Shown here: one piece after another, positions 26,042-35,614 of the stretch | How the letters are laid out: each line of letters opens with the position of its first letter | Position numbering within the stretch: the first letter of the stretch is position 1 | Assembly (NCBI GenBank): GCA_902578495.1 | Contig: CACHCY010000001.1 | Location: 123,975 to 187,974 of the forward strand | Reading direction: 5' to 3' | From: an uncultured SAR86 cluster bacterium | GTDB taxonomy: Bacteria; Pseudomonadota; Gammaproteobacteria; Magnimaribacterales; AG-339-G14 | DNA: 64,000 nt | Made by a program: the position numbers and the translations under genes | Notes under the pieces: generated by a model | What the model saw: the letters and a program-made list of their open reading frames with translations, nothing else | What the model was told of the DNA's origin: nothing | The model's database searches: none

Positions 26042-27424
26042 TCAATCCTCATAATTCGTTGGCATTGACATTGCTGGATCGTTATCGGCTAAGTTTTCAA
26101 ACTTTATTATGTTAGATGCAAAATGAAGTTTCACTTTTCCAGTTTTCCCGTTCCTATGCTTAGCGATATTCACTTCTGCCAAACCTTTGTTTTCTGGAGT
26201 CTCATTATAATATTCATCTCTGTATACAAAGGCTACTAGATCAGCATCCTGCTCTAAAGCACCAGATTCTCTTAAATCTGACATTAAAGGTCTTTTATTA
26301 TTTCTATTTTCAACAGCACGATTAAGTTGTGATAATGCAATTACAGTGATATCTAAATCTCTTGCTAAAGATTTTACTGACCTAGAAATCTCGCTCATTT
26401 CAGTAACTCTATTTTCAGAGTTTCTATCAGAATTCATAAGCTGAAGATAATCAATAATTATCAGCCCCAGGTCAGGATTTTCTCTTTTAACTTTTCTTGC
26501 TCGTGAAATCAGCTCAGATGGGCTAAGGCCAGGCGTATCATCAATGAATAATTTTGACTTAGTGAGTATAGTTGAAGCATCATCAATATCTCTAAAATCC
26601 TCTTCTGAAAGGTTTTTGGCTTCTTGTAGTCTCTTGAAGTCTACTCTGGAAAAAGATGAAAAAAGCCTATACATAATTGATCTTGAAGACATTTCCATGC
26701 TGAAAAGAAGAACAGGAACTTCATCAATTAATAAATTACAAGCTATGCTCATTGCAAAAGCAGTCTTACCCATCCCTGGTCTACCAGCAATGATAAATAA
26801 ATCTCCTTTCTGAAGCCCCATTGTTAAGTTATCAATATATTTAAAGCCAGTGCTATGTCCCACTAGGGGTCCCGATGACTTTAAGTTTATATCGATATTT
26901 TCATAGACTGGACCAACAAGATCTTTAGCTATTTGTGGTCCGCTTTTTCTTTCAATCGAGTCTCTTAATTTTAATATCTTATCTTCAGCTTTAGTTATTG
27001 CATCATCACTGCTGAAACTATCTGTAGAAAATGCAGTTGATGAAATTTCATCAGCAGTTTCGATAAGTTTTCTCAAGCTAGACGTCTGCTTAACAATATC
27101 AACATAATTAGAAAAGTTTGAGGTTCCAGGAGTTTCTTCAAACAAGTCTTTAATGTAAGAGGAAAAATTTAAATTTGAATTTTTTTTGATTTCTTCATCT
27201 GAAGAAACAGCTTCTATGAGAGTTAGCGTATCTAATTGAGTGCCTTGGTCTGAAAGCTTTCTAATTGCTCTATAAATTATTTTATTTTCTATTTGAGTAA
27301 AATCTTTTTCCTCAATTTGAGTAACAAGATCATCCCACAAATTAGGCTCTAAAAGGAGACAGCCCAAAGCTGCTTTTTCTGCTTGTATTGATGAAGGTAA
27401 GGAATTTTTGTCGAAGTTCTTCAC
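26042..27424 (-). CDS. dnaB: Replicative DNA helicase DnaB
   Basis: DnaB is the hexameric replication-fork helicase. I take the GTG at 27424 (460 residues), which has GGGAG ten bases upstream; a TTG at 27460 would add 12 residues and cannot be excluded. The N-terminal domain begins SSIQAEKAALGCLL. The RecA-like domain has Walker A GRPGMGKT, Walker B LIIIDYLQLM, and SQLNRAVENR with SDLRESGALEQDAD. It lies between rplI and alr. Confidence 0.96.
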   Translation of the reverse strand: MKNFDKNSLPSSIQAEKAALGCLLLEPNLWDDLVTQIEEKDFTQIENKIIYRAIRKLSDQGTQLDTLTLIEAVSSDEEIKKNSNLNFSSYIKDLFEETPGTSNFSNYVDIVKQTSSLRKLIETADEISSTAFSTDSFSSDDAITKAEDKILKLRDSIERKSGPQIAKDLVGPVYENIDINLKSSGPLVGHSTGFKYIDNLTMGLQKGDLFIIAGRPGMGKTAFAMSIACNLLIDEVPVLLFSMEMSSRSIMYRLFSSFSRVDFKRLQEAKNLSEEDFRDIDDASTILTKSKLFIDDTPGLSPSELISRARKVKRENPDLGLIIIDYLQLMNSDRNSENRVTEMSEISRSVKSLARDLDITVIALSQLNRAVENRNNKRPLMSDLRESGALEQDADLVAFVYRDEYYNETPENKGLAEVNIAKHRNGKTGKVKLHFASNIIKFENLADNDPAMSMPTNYED

Positions 27425-27466
27425 GTTTTCTATTCTCCCATTCGAATAAATAGAAAACAATGAAAA

Positions 27467-27916
27467 TTATTCTTCTGAAGAAACTTTTATATTTATTTTA
27501 GCTATAACTTCAGGATGCAATTCTATATTTATCTCGAAATCACCAAGGTCTTTTATTGGTCCTTTGGGAAGTCTGATAGCTTGTTTATCTAGATCAAAAC
27601 CAGCAGTTGTAATTTTCTCAATAATTTCGTTAGTACCTACAGAACCATAGAGAGTATTTTCTTCAGTAACAGCAGATACAATTTCAAAACTCTGTCCATT
27701 CAGTTGCTCATAAACAGATTGCGCAGAAGCTTTCTTTGATTCTTCGGCAGCTAAAATTTGAGCTTTCTCTGCCTCATATCTCTCCATGTTTTCTTTATTA
27801 GCTGGAATGGCTTTTTTGCCTGGTAGAAGAAAATTTCTACCGTATCCAGATTTGACTGTAACAAGATCACCTGGAGCTCCAAGGCCGGTAATTCTCTCTA
27901 GTAAAATAACTTTCAT
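27467..27916 (-). CDS. rplI: 50S ribosomal protein L9
   Basis: A 149-residue L9 with the N-terminal rRNA-binding motif MKVILLERITGLG, VKSGYGRNFLLPGKKA, then the long connecting helix and the C-terminal domain. The length equals E. coli L9. It follows rpsR by three bases in the rpsF-rpsR-rplI cluster. Confidence 0.98.
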   Translation of the reverse strand: MKVILLERITGLGAPGDLVTVKSGYGRNFLLPGKKAIPANKENMERYEAEKAQILAAEESKKASAQSVYEQLNGQSFEIVSAVTEENTLYGSVGTNEIIEKITTAGFDLDKQAIRLPKGPIKDLGDFEINIELHPEVIAKINIKVSSEE

Positions 27917-27919
27917 TTC

Positions 27920-28189
27920 TTAAGAATAATGGCTATCAGTGTAGGGAAGAAGTGCAAGCTGTCTTGCTCTTTTGATAGCAGTTTCTAATTGCCTTTGATA
28001 CTTTGCAGATGTTCCTGTAAGTCTTGCAGGAAGAATTTTCCCAGTTTCATTTATAAAGTCTTTTAAAAGGTTTACATCTTTATAATCAATCTGCTTGATA
28101 CCAGCTGCAGTAAATCTACATTTTCTAGATTGTTTTACTAGAGGCTCTAGACCAGTATTTTTCTTTCTTGTGTCTTTCTTCCTTCTCAT
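27920..28189 (-). CDS. rpsR: 30S ribosomal protein S18
   Basis: An 89-residue S18 with [23 protein letters not shown] and [28 protein letters not shown], the family core. The N terminus is about 14 residues longer than E. coli S18 and very basic ([13 protein letters not shown]). It overlaps the rpsF stop by four bases, and S6 and S18 pair in the ribosome. priB, found between rpsF and rpsR in E. coli, is absent. Confidence 0.97.
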   Translation of the reverse strand: MRRKKDTRKKNTGLEPLVKQSRKCRFTAAGIKQIDYKDVNLLKDFINETGKILPARLTGTSAKYQRQLETAIKRARQLALLPYTDSHYS

Positions 28190-28746
28190 GTTTTGCCTTT
28201 GTCTTCTTTTGATTCGTTTTCTGCTTCCACTTTTGTTTCATCGCCATCATTATTTTTTTTTGGATAGTCTGTTTCATTTGAAGTATCTTCTGATTGATCG
28301 GCTTCTTCTTTCGCCTCATCTTCTTTATCAGAAGTGGAATGTTCTATATTCTTCGTTGCCTCTTTAGGAGCATTATCATTTTTTATAGAGGCTTCATATT
28401 CCTCAAGCTGAGTTTCGCCATCTTCCTGAGTTTGTTTTAAGAGTGAAGAAGGTTCTGTTTCAATTTCATCTTTTCTGACAATGAGATATCTAAGAATTGC
28501 GTCGTTGTATTTAAAAGATTCTTTAAGGCTATCAATTTGATTAGAATCACAGGTAACATTTATACATAAGTAATTTGCTTTGTAACAATCTTGGACAGGA
28601 TAAGCTAACTTTCGAGAGCCGATATTCTCAGATCTATCTATAGTTCCATTGGAAGATTTAATTTGGTCGCAATACTTATTTAATATTGCTTCAGAATCTG
28701 ATTTTTGGTCAGGATGAACTAAAAAAACAATTTCGTAATGATTCAT
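28186..28746 (-). CDS. rpsF: 30S ribosomal protein S6 with long acidic C-terminal extension
   Basis: The first 95 residues are S6: [14 protein letters not shown], then RKLAYPV, then a [15 protein letters not shown] end. The remaining roughly 90 residues form a low-complexity tail rich in Glu, Asp, Lys, Asn and Ser. The total is 186 residues against 131-135 in E. coli, whose own tail is post-translationally glutamylated. The frame is intact and overlaps rpsR by four bases. No regular ribosome binding site precedes the ATG. Confidence 0.95.
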   Translation of the reverse strand: MNHYEIVFLVHPDQKSDSEAILNKYCDQIKSSNGTIDRSENIGSRKLAYPVQDCYKANYLCINVTCDSNQIDSLKESFKYNDAILRYLIVRKDEIETEPSSLLKQTQEDGETQLEEYEASIKNDNAPKEATKNIEHSTSDKEDEAKEEADQSEDTSNETDYPKKNNDGDETKVEAENESKEDKGKT

Positions 28747-28812
28747 ATTTTTCTTATGGTCTATAGCTAAAATTTTTCTATCTCAGCAAGAAAGGTTGCG
28801 ATTCTAGAGAAA

Positions 28813-29730
28813 TTAAGCTTTTTTGGCAAGAGCATCATCCATAATACTCTCCAGTAATTCAAGATAGCTAATGCCAGAGAGATGAGATGATTTTGGAACT
28901 AAACTAGTTTTAGTCATGCCAGGAACAGAGTTAAGTTCTATAAAGAAATAATCTATGCCGTCATCAATAATATCAATACGGCCCCAATTTTCGGCACCAA
29001 CAAGTTCATATGCACTAATTGCGAGATTGTTCAAAGTCTCCAACCTTTCTGATTCTATCGCGTACTCTAAATATTTTGTCTTGTTCGAAACATATTTGGC
29101 ATCAAAATCATAAAACTCTCCTTCTGGAATAATATGAATGGGCCTAAGGCATCTTTTGTTAATTATCGGTACCGTTATTTCTTTGCCATCTATAAACCTT
29201 TCTAATAACACTGAATCATCATATTTTTTAGCTAGATTAATTTTTTTTTGAAAGTCCTCTTTCCCTTCAAAGTTGTTATAAAAGGAGATCCCGTTAGAAG
29301 ATCCCTCTAAATTTGGCTTGATTACCCACTTTTCGAATGAGGATAAATTATCTAAGAGAAAGTTTTTCTCATAGACAAAATATTCGGGTGTTTTAATATT
29401 ATTTTTCTTCCAGATTTCTTTGGTCTTTATTTTATTCATCGTAATTCTGGAAGACTGCGAATTTGATCCAGTAAATACAATGTCATTTTCCTCAAAGAAC
29501 TTTTGAATTTCTCCATCTTCCCCTCCTCTGCCGTGAAGCAAAATAAAGACTAGATCGAACTCGGAATATAGCTCCTTATTGAATGCCTCACTTGCAGTTT
29601 TGACATCAATTTTTGAAACTTCATAGCCGTTTTCTTTCAGACATTTGTATACGGAATCTCCGCTCTTTAAAGAAATGAGCCTTTCCTCTGACCAACCGCC
29701 GCATAATACTGCGATATTTTTATTTATCAT
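28813..29730 (-). CDS. ddlB: D-alanine--D-alanine ligase
   Basis: A 305-residue ATP-grasp ligase that makes the D-Ala-D-Ala dipeptide used by MurF. It starts IAVLCGGWSEER; LLHGRGGEDG, the glycine-rich WVIKPNLEGSSNGI and FIELNSVPGMT with metal-binding Glu and Asn are visible. It is the last gene of the dcw cluster here, overlapping the murC stop. In E. coli ftsQAZ and lpxC would follow; here rpsF comes 66 bases later. Confidence 0.97.
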   Translation of the reverse strand: MINKNIAVLCGGWSEERLISLKSGDSVYKCLKENGYEVSKIDVKTASEAFNKELYSEFDLVFILLHGRGGEDGEIQKFFEENDIVFTGSNSQSSRITMNKIKTKEIWKKNNIKTPEYFVYEKNFLLDNLSSFEKWVIKPNLEGSSNGISFYNNFEGKEDFQKKINLAKKYDDSVLLERFIDGKEITVPIINKRCLRPIHIIPEGEFYDFDAKYVSNKTKYLEYAIESERLETLNNLAISAYELVGAENWGRIDIIDDGIDYFFIELNSVPGMTKTSLVPKSSHLSGISYLELLESIMDDALAKKA

Positions 29731-31100
29731 AGATTTGATATCTTTCTTGCAAGCTCTGAGGTAGTCCCTGCTCCCTGAGTTATGATGACCTCATTTCCAG
29801 AGATCATATTTTCGAGTTTTTCAATTACCTCAGTATGATTTTGACAAAATAATACCTTTGAGCCATTCTTTTTAAGAGCTTGAAATAGATCTTTGCCTTC
29901 ATAGCCTTTAATTATCTTCTCGCTTGCGGGATAAATATCAAGCAATAGAAGGTTTTCTATATTTAAAAGAGTTTTTATAAATTCATCAAAAAGATCCTTG
30001 GTTCGCGTGTATCTATGCGGTTGAAAAACAACAATCTTTTTTTTGTTTTTCCATATTTCTGATGCTGTGTCATGAGAATATTTAATCTCTTTGGGATGAT
30101 GTCCGTAATCATCAACAAGAGTAATCTTTTTTGAAAAAATATCATGAGAAATTATTTCAAAACGTCTTTCGATTGAGGAGCAAGTTTTGAGTGATTTTTT
30201 TATGATAGATACATCAATATTTTCTTGAATAGCAGCAACAATCGCAGATGTTGCATTCATCACGTTATGTTCGCCATGCATTGACATGGAAAAGCTATAA
30301 TCTTTTTTAAAGAAATTATCTTGTAGCTTAAAACTTGTTCCTCTAATGTTTTGTTTTATATCTTTGATTTGATAGTCGTTACTTTTATCTTTTCCAAAAG
30401 AAAAAGAATTCCTTGGTATGTTTTTAATAATATTTTTAATCGATTTATCATCGCCATTGGCAATTAAGTAGCCTTGAAAAGGTAATGAGAGACAAAATTT
30501 TTTAAAAGACTTTTTTAAATTATTGAAGTCATTACCATAAGTACCTAAATGATCGTTATCTATATTTGTAACTAAAGCTTTCAGAGGCCTGAGGTTTAAG
30601 AAAGATCCATCACTCTCGTCAGCTTCTGCAATGATATGCTCACCAAGACCTAATTTGGCATTTGATTCAAAAGACTTTACTTTGCCTCCAATGATGTAAG
30701 TAGGATCTAGGCCTGCCTCAGTGAAAATATGAGCCATGATGCAAGTTACGGTCGTTTTTCCATGGCTGCCTGCTACCGCAATGCTATTTTTAAGCATCAT
30801 AAGATTAGCCAACATTTCAGCCCTAGGAATAACTGGTATGCCCATAGAAATTGCTTTTTTAAGCTCAACATTTTTTTTTGATATTGCCGATGAAATCACT
30901 ACAAGATCTTTTTTTAAGACATTTTTTTCTTTGTGGCCTTTAAAAATTTTTACCCCTAGATTTTTTAATCTTTTTGTCACATTTGTATCCTCTAGATCAC
31001 TTCCTGAGACAGAATAGTCTTGGTTATGAAGAATTTCTGCAATTCCGCTCATACCTGCTCCACCGATACCAATTAGATGAATATTTTTTATGCTGGACAT
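29727..31100 (-). CDS. murC: UDP-N-acetylmuramate--L-alanine ligase
   Basis: A 457-residue Mur ligase that adds L-Ala to UDP-MurNAc. The N-terminal Rossmann motif HLIGIGGAGMSGIAE is specific for MurC. The ATP loop VAGSHGKTT is near residue 110, DESDGSFL near 180 and DDYGHHPKEI near 340. It overlaps the murG stop by one base and ddlB by four. Standard murG-murC-ddlB order. Confidence 0.98.
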   Translation of the reverse strand: MSSIKNIHLIGIGGAGMSGIAEILHNQDYSVSGSDLEDTNVTKRLKNLGVKIFKGHKEKNVLKKDLVVISSAISKKNVELKKAISMGIPVIPRAEMLANLMMLKNSIAVAGSHGKTTVTCIMAHIFTEAGLDPTYIIGGKVKSFESNAKLGLGEHIIAEADESDGSFLNLRPLKALVTNIDNDHLGTYGNDFNNLKKSFKKFCLSLPFQGYLIANGDDKSIKNIIKNIPRNSFSFGKDKSNDYQIKDIKQNIRGTSFKLQDNFFKKDYSFSMSMHGEHNVMNATSAIVAAIQENIDVSIIKKSLKTCSSIERRFEIISHDIFSKKITLVDDYGHHPKEIKYSHDTASEIWKNKKKIVVFQPHRYTRTKDLFDEFIKTLLNIENLLLLDIYPASEKIIKGYEGKDLFQALKKNGSKVLFCQNHTEVIEKLENMISGNEVIITQGAGTTSELARKISNL

Positions 31101-32170
31101 TAGATATTTAAATTATCAATGATAATTTTCGAAGAGTTACTAAATGAATTCTTATTAAGTTGCTCATAATAACTTTTTACAGAAGTATTATCTAAAATTG
31201 ATTTTCTGAGGCTTGATATCAAGTTATCAATATCGGCATCTTGTTCAAAAACCTTTCCAAATCCTCTTTCTTCAAAAAATTTTGCATTTAAAATTTGGTG
31301 ATTATCAATTGAATTTGGAATTGGGATTATAAATGCTGATCTTCTAACCTTGATTAATTCTGATATTGTCAGCGCGCCTCCCCTACAAATGACAATATCG
31401 CTCCATTCATATGCTTCCCTCATATCATCTATAAATTCACTTACTGTGAACTGATTATTTACATTATTTTTCTTATAAGCTTCTTGGGTGATTTCTCTAT
31501 GTTTTAATCCACACTGATGACGGATTTTCAAGCTGTTTATATCGATTCCCCCAAGAACTTTTGGAACCAAATGATTTAAAAAATCTGAACCTTGGCTGCC
31601 ACCAATTATTAGAAGGTTGTTGAACTGATCAATATTTTTTTGTTTTAAGCCTAAAAGTTCATCCCGTATAGGATTGCCACTATCAACAAGAAAATTGACT
31701 TTAGTTTTTTTGAAATAATTAGATGCCTGACCGAAGCCCAAAAATACTTTATCAAGATATTTTAACTTTGAAAGAATCCTTATTGCAGAACCAGGTATTG
31801 AATTTTGCTCTTGTGCGTAGATTGTTCTTAAAGGGAAAAATAAAGCGATCAATGAAGTGTATCCTCCAAAAACAATCATTTGATCATTCTGACTGGAGAA
31901 AACTCTATATTTGAAAAAAAATTTTAATCCAGAGCGAAATAATTTTAGAACTGAAGAAAGTTTATTAATCAAGCCCTTTCCTCTGAAACCTACCAAATCA
32001 TATTCTATAAATTTGATACCAAGCTTTTTACATATATTTTTCTCAAGTCCTCTGGCTGTACCAATCCAGATTATGGAGATATCTTTTTTTAATAAGTCTC
32101 TCGCAATTTGCTCAGCAGGAAATACATGACCTCCTGTTCCTCCAGCAACTATGAAGAATTTTTTAGAAAT
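31100..32170 (-). CDS. murG: MurG glycosyltransferase with an apparent ATT start codon
   Basis: MurG adds GlcNAc to lipid I to make lipid II at the inner membrane. The frame has no ATG, GTG or TTG until a TTG at 31996, which would remove 58 residues including the essential GGTGGH loop. An upstream in-frame stop (TGA, 32186-32188) bounds the real N terminus. The only good initiator is ATT at 32168-32170, four bases after a GGAGG at 32175-32179. This gives 356 residues starting (M)SKKFFIVAGGTGGHVFPA, against 355 in E. coli. Later motifs are VGFRGKG, GGSQGSDFLN and VICRGGALTISEL. It overlaps the ftsW stop. Confidence 0.93.
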   Translation of the reverse strand: MSKKFFIVAGGTGGHVFPAEQIARDLLKKDISIIWIGTARGLEKNICKKLGIKFIEYDLVGFRGKGLINKLSSVLKLFRSGLKFFFKYRVFSSQNDQMIVFGGYTSLIALFFPLRTIYAQEQNSIPGSAIRILSKLKYLDKVFLGFGQASNYFKKTKVNFLVDSGNPIRDELLGLKQKNIDQFNNLLIIGGSQGSDFLNHLVPKVLGGIDINSLKIRHQCGLKHREITQEAYKKNNVNNQFTVSEFIDDMREAYEWSDIVICRGGALTISELIKVRRSAFIIPIPNSIDNHQILNAKFFEERGFGKVFEQDADIDNLISSLRKSILDNTSVKSYYEQLNKNSFSNSSKIIIDNLNI

Positions 32171-33335
32171 TTTTCCTCCTCGATATCACTTTATGTCTAT
32201 CTGATTCATTTAATTCAAAATATATTCTTTGAATCAGTGAAATCAAAATAAAGGTCAGAAATAAATTGGAACCGCCATAGCTCAAAAAAGGCAACGTCAG
32301 CCCTTTTGTAGGAAGTAGTCCGATAGACACGCCGATATTGATAAAAACATGTAACCCAATCAGAGTACCTATGCCATATGCAATAAATGAATTAAACATT
32401 TGATTCATTTGTCTTGCTAAACGTCCAATCATGAAACATCTTATGACTAAAACTAGAAAAATAAAAATTAAAATTAATCCAAAAAAACTACCAAATTCTT
32501 CCAAAATAATTGAAAAAACAAAGTCAGTTTGAGCATCTGGCAGTAAATTTAATTTCAACCAACTTTCTCCATATCCGGTGCCAAACCAGTCACCTCTGCC
32601 AATAGCAGAAAAGGATCTTGTCAGTTGATATCCTCCTTCTTGGGCATTTTCCCATGGATTCATAAATGTAAGTATTCTTTGAAATCTCCAAGGAACCAAA
32701 AAAATCATCAAAATAAATGTTAAAAGACCTACCATGGAGATTGCAATAAAATGAACAATAGGCGCACCAGCTATGAACATAATTGTGAGAGTGACCAAGA
32801 AGATAATTGCTGAAGAACCTAGATCTGGTTGCAATAAAATTAAAGAAATAAGAGAAACCATTATGAAAATGGGCTTCCAAAAACCTGTCCAATTTGATTT
32901 GAATTCTTCTTTCTTCCTGATACAAAAAGATGATACATAAATCAATAATGATAACTTGGCTAATTCAGCAGGCTGGAAACTAAAACCAAGGAACCTTATC
33001 CACCTCTTTGCTCCGTTTATTTCTGGTGCAAGATTCGGCACTAAGAGTATCAACAAAAGAAAGAGCGATAAAAAAATAAGATATAAATCAATATTTCTCC
33101 ATGTGCTCATCTCAAACCTGAATATAAAAAAGAAAAGAACGAAACCCACCATCAAATTAAATATGTGCCTAGTGGTTAACTCGTTAAATGAAATGCTCGA
33201 AACCATCAAGATTCCAAAGAAAGCTAAGAAAATAGATATTGTTATTGTTGTGAAGTCGAAATTATCAAAATTAATGTTCCGATCGTGACTTCCAAATAAA
33301 ATTCTATTTACAAAGTTTTGCTTTCTAGCCAACAT
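32163..33335 (-). CDS. ftsW: Septal peptidoglycan polymerase FtsW
   Basis: A 390-residue SEDS-family protein with about ten membrane helices that polymerises lipid II at the septum with FtsI. Family motifs include NGAKRWIRFLGFSFQPAELAK, QPDLGSS, the GYQLTRSFSAIGRGDWFGTGYGES loop and the closing LPFLSYGGSNL. Its stop codon lies inside the murG start region, so the two are translationally coupled. It sits between murD and murG as usual. Confidence 0.97.
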   Translation of the reverse strand: MLARKQNFVNRILFGSHDRNINFDNFDFTTITISIFLAFFGILMVSSISFNELTTRHIFNLMVGFVLFFFIFRFEMSTWRNIDLYLIFLSLFLLLILLVPNLAPEINGAKRWIRFLGFSFQPAELAKLSLLIYVSSFCIRKKEEFKSNWTGFWKPIFIMVSLISLILLQPDLGSSAIIFLVTLTIMFIAGAPIVHFIAISMVGLLTFILMIFLVPWRFQRILTFMNPWENAQEGGYQLTRSFSAIGRGDWFGTGYGESWLKLNLLPDAQTDFVFSIILEEFGSFFGLILIFIFLVLVIRCFMIGRLARQMNQMFNSFIAYGIGTLIGLHVFINIGVSIGLLPTKGLTLPFLSYGGSNLFLTFILISLIQRIYFELNESDRHKVISRRKNF

Positions 33336-34527
33336 ATTTTTTGATTAATTCTTTAAACTTAGACCCTCTTTCTTCAAAGTTTTGAAATTCATCAAAACTT
33401 GAACAACCGGGAGAAAATAAGACCAAATCATTTTTAGTTGAATAATTAATAGCCTCTTTCACAGCTCGAGCCATACTCTCAAGCACGATTGGGTTTAACT
33501 CTTCTATTTCATTTGAAATCTTTTCTCTGTCCGCACCATAAACAAAAACTTTCTTAGTATTTCTCTTAAGAACCTCCATAAGTGGTCTAAAACTTAGATT
33601 CTTTTTTAACCCGCCCATAATTAAAATAATTTTTTCATCTTTATATTTATTTATTGCAGCATTAAGTGAATGTGGATTGGTAGATTTAGAGTCATTTATG
33701 ATGGTGAGGTGTTTATTTAAAGAAATATCTTCAAGGCGATGGGGAAGCGGATTAAAGGTAAGTATTTTCTCCTCAATGGATTTTTTTTTGAGGCCTAGGT
33801 ATAAAAGAATCCTTTTTACAGCTTCTTTATTATAAATTTCATGATCTGTGATCTCAGGCAGAATGAAATCTAAATCTAATCCTAATCCTTCAGGTCCAAT
33901 TTTAAAGTTTGAGTTTTCAAATATCCTTTTTTTTATTTTTGTGTACTGTTCAAAAGAATCGTGAACATCTAAATGATCAGGAGAAATATTTAATAATACA
34001 GAAGCTAAGCTTGATAAAGACTTTGTCCTTTCTATCTGAAAAGAAGATACTTCGATTACAAAATAATCCAGTTGATCTTCAATGTGATCAAGCACAGGAA
34101 AACCATTATTTCCTATACCTTTAACCTTAAGCTCCAAGGATTTCATGATGTGTTGAAGCAAAGATACTACAGATGTTTTTCCGTTTGTTCCTGTAACAAG
34201 AATTGATTTTTTAGCATGAAATTTCAAAAAGAGATCTAAATCTGAAAGGATTTCAATGTTATGAGTGTTCAACTTTTTAACTATTTCATGACTGATATCA
34301 AATCCAGGACTGACATAACACGATCGAACCTCATCAAAAGCTATCTCCTTGAGATTAGAAATAATTAGAGGATTTTTACTTTTTTTAAGTAATTCTTTTT
34401 TGCATGGAGGATCATCTCTGGTATCAAAAATAATTGGCTCTTGTTCAAATTTTATTAAGTAATTAAAAAGAGATAAGCCGGTTTGACCAAGTCCTAAAAT
34501 AAGTGATCGTGAAGTTTTTTTTGACAC
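33325..34527 (-). CDS. murD: UDP-N-acetylmuramoylalanine--D-glutamate ligase
   Basis: MurD adds D-Glu to UDP-MurNAc-L-Ala. The GTG at 34527 is preferred: it starts just after the mraY stop, has AGG upstream, and gives 400 residues beginning VSKKTSRSLILGLGQTGLS. A TTG at 34560 would overlap mraY by 29 bases. The ATP loop is LVTGTNGKTS; INDSKSTNPHSL and FSPGCSSFDEF are MurD signatures. It overlaps ftsW by 11 bases. Confidence 0.96.
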   Translation of the reverse strand: MSKKTSRSLILGLGQTGLSLFNYLIKFEQEPIIFDTRDDPPCKKELLKKSKNPLIISNLKEIAFDEVRSCYVSPGFDISHEIVKKLNTHNIEILSDLDLFLKFHAKKSILVTGTNGKTSVVSLLQHIMKSLELKVKGIGNNGFPVLDHIEDQLDYFVIEVSSFQIERTKSLSSLASVLLNISPDHLDVHDSFEQYTKIKKRIFENSNFKIGPEGLGLDLDFILPEITDHEIYNKEAVKRILLYLGLKKKSIEEKILTFNPLPHRLEDISLNKHLTIINDSKSTNPHSLNAAINKYKDEKIILIMGGLKKNLSFRPLMEVLKRNTKKVFVYGADREKISNEIEELNPIVLESMARAVKEAINYSTKNDLVLFSPGCSSFDEFQNFEERGSKFKELIKKYVG

Positions 34528-34531
34528 TTGG

Positions 34532-35614
34532 CTACCTAAGTCTGAGGGTAGCAAATCCAATAAGAATTAGAATTAATGTAATTATCCAGAATCTCACAAT
34601 AATCTTTGGTTCTGCCCATCCTGATAATTCAAAATGGTGATGCAAAGGAGCCATTTTGAACACCCTTTTACCAGTTAATTTGTATGAAGTAACCTGGATC
34701 ATGACAGATAACGTCTCGGCAACAAAAACTCCTGCCATTATCGCAAATACTATTTCTTGCCTTATCATAACCGCAATTGCTCCAAGTGCTGCCCCTAATG
34801 AAAGAGAGCCTACATCTCCCATAAAGACTTGAGCAGGATAAGTATTGAACCATAGAAATCCAATTCCAGAGCCTACAATAGCTCCACAAAATACAAGCAT
34901 TTCACCTGATAGTGGCAAGTATGGAATATTGAGATAATCTGCAATGATTATGTTTCCAGATGCATATCCAAGAACCCCTAAAGCAGCTGCAATCATTACT
35001 GAAGGCATTATTGCAAGACCATCCAAGCCATCTGTAAGATTCACCGCACTACTTGAGCCAACAATTACAAAATAAGAAAAGAAAATAAAAAATAAACCTA
35101 ACGGCAAAGAAAAATCTTTGAAAAAAGGAATTATTAAGCTCGTCTCAAGGGGATTAGTGGAATATGTATAAAAGATTATTATGCCGATAAAAGCTGATAG
35201 AGACTGCCAAAAAAACTTCTGCCTACTTGTAAGTCCATTGCTTGACTGAGTTTTTAGTTTAGTTAAATCATCTATCCAGCCAATTACCCCAAATGAAACC
35301 GTCATAAATAATACCAACCACAGGTACTTATTTGATAAGTCCCCCCAACAAAAAACTGAAAATACTACAGCTGCTAAGATCAGCAGCCCTCCCATTGTTG
35401 GAGTTCCTTCTTTAACAAGATGTCTTTCGGGTCCTTCTTTTCTAATGTATTGATTAAACCTTTCCATTTTCAAAAAATTAATGAACCAATTTCCAAAGGA
35501 TAGGCAAAAAATCAATGAAGTTAGAGTGGCTAAAATTGCTCTAAAAGTAAGATAATTGAAAATCCTCAAGGGACCATAGCTTTCAGCTAAAATTTCTAAA
35601 ATAGGTAAAAACAT
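34532..35614 (-). CDS. mraY: Phospho-N-acetylmuramoyl-pentapeptide transferase
   Basis: A 360-residue, ten-helix enzyme that moves phospho-MurNAc-pentapeptide onto undecaprenyl phosphate to form lipid I. The catalytic motifs are GWIDDLTK near 120, VNLTDGLDGLA near 195, FMGDVGSLSLG near 265 and the MAPLHHHFELSGW end near 330. The length equals E. coli MraY. It overlaps the murF stop by one base (TAATG). Confidence 0.98.
   Translation of the reverse strand: MFLPILEILAESYGPLRIFNYLTFRAILATLTSLIFCLSFGNWFINFLKMERFNQYIRKEGPERHLVKEGTPTMGGLLILAAVVFSVFCWGDLSNKYLWLVLFMTVSFGVIGWIDDLTKLKTQSSNGLTSRQKFFWQSLSAFIGIIIFYTYSTNPLETSLIIPFFKDFSLPLGLFFIFFSYFVIVGSSSAVNLTDGLDGLAIMPSVMIAAALGVLGYASGNIIIADYLNIPYLPLSGEMLVFCGAIVGSGIGFLWFNTYPAQVFMGDVGSLSLGAALGAIAVMIRQEIVFAIMAGVFVAETLSVMIQVTSYKLTGKRVFKMAPLHHHFELSGWAEPKIIVRFWIITLILILIGFATLRLR

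Noticed and set aside
28747-28812. S6:S18 leader motif before rpsF
   Set aside because: No CCG-loop hairpin of the known type is visible in the 66-base gap.
31100-31996. MurG starting at the TTG at 31996
   Set aside because: This start would remove the first 58 residues including the GGTGGH loop, which is clearly encoded upstream in the same frame.
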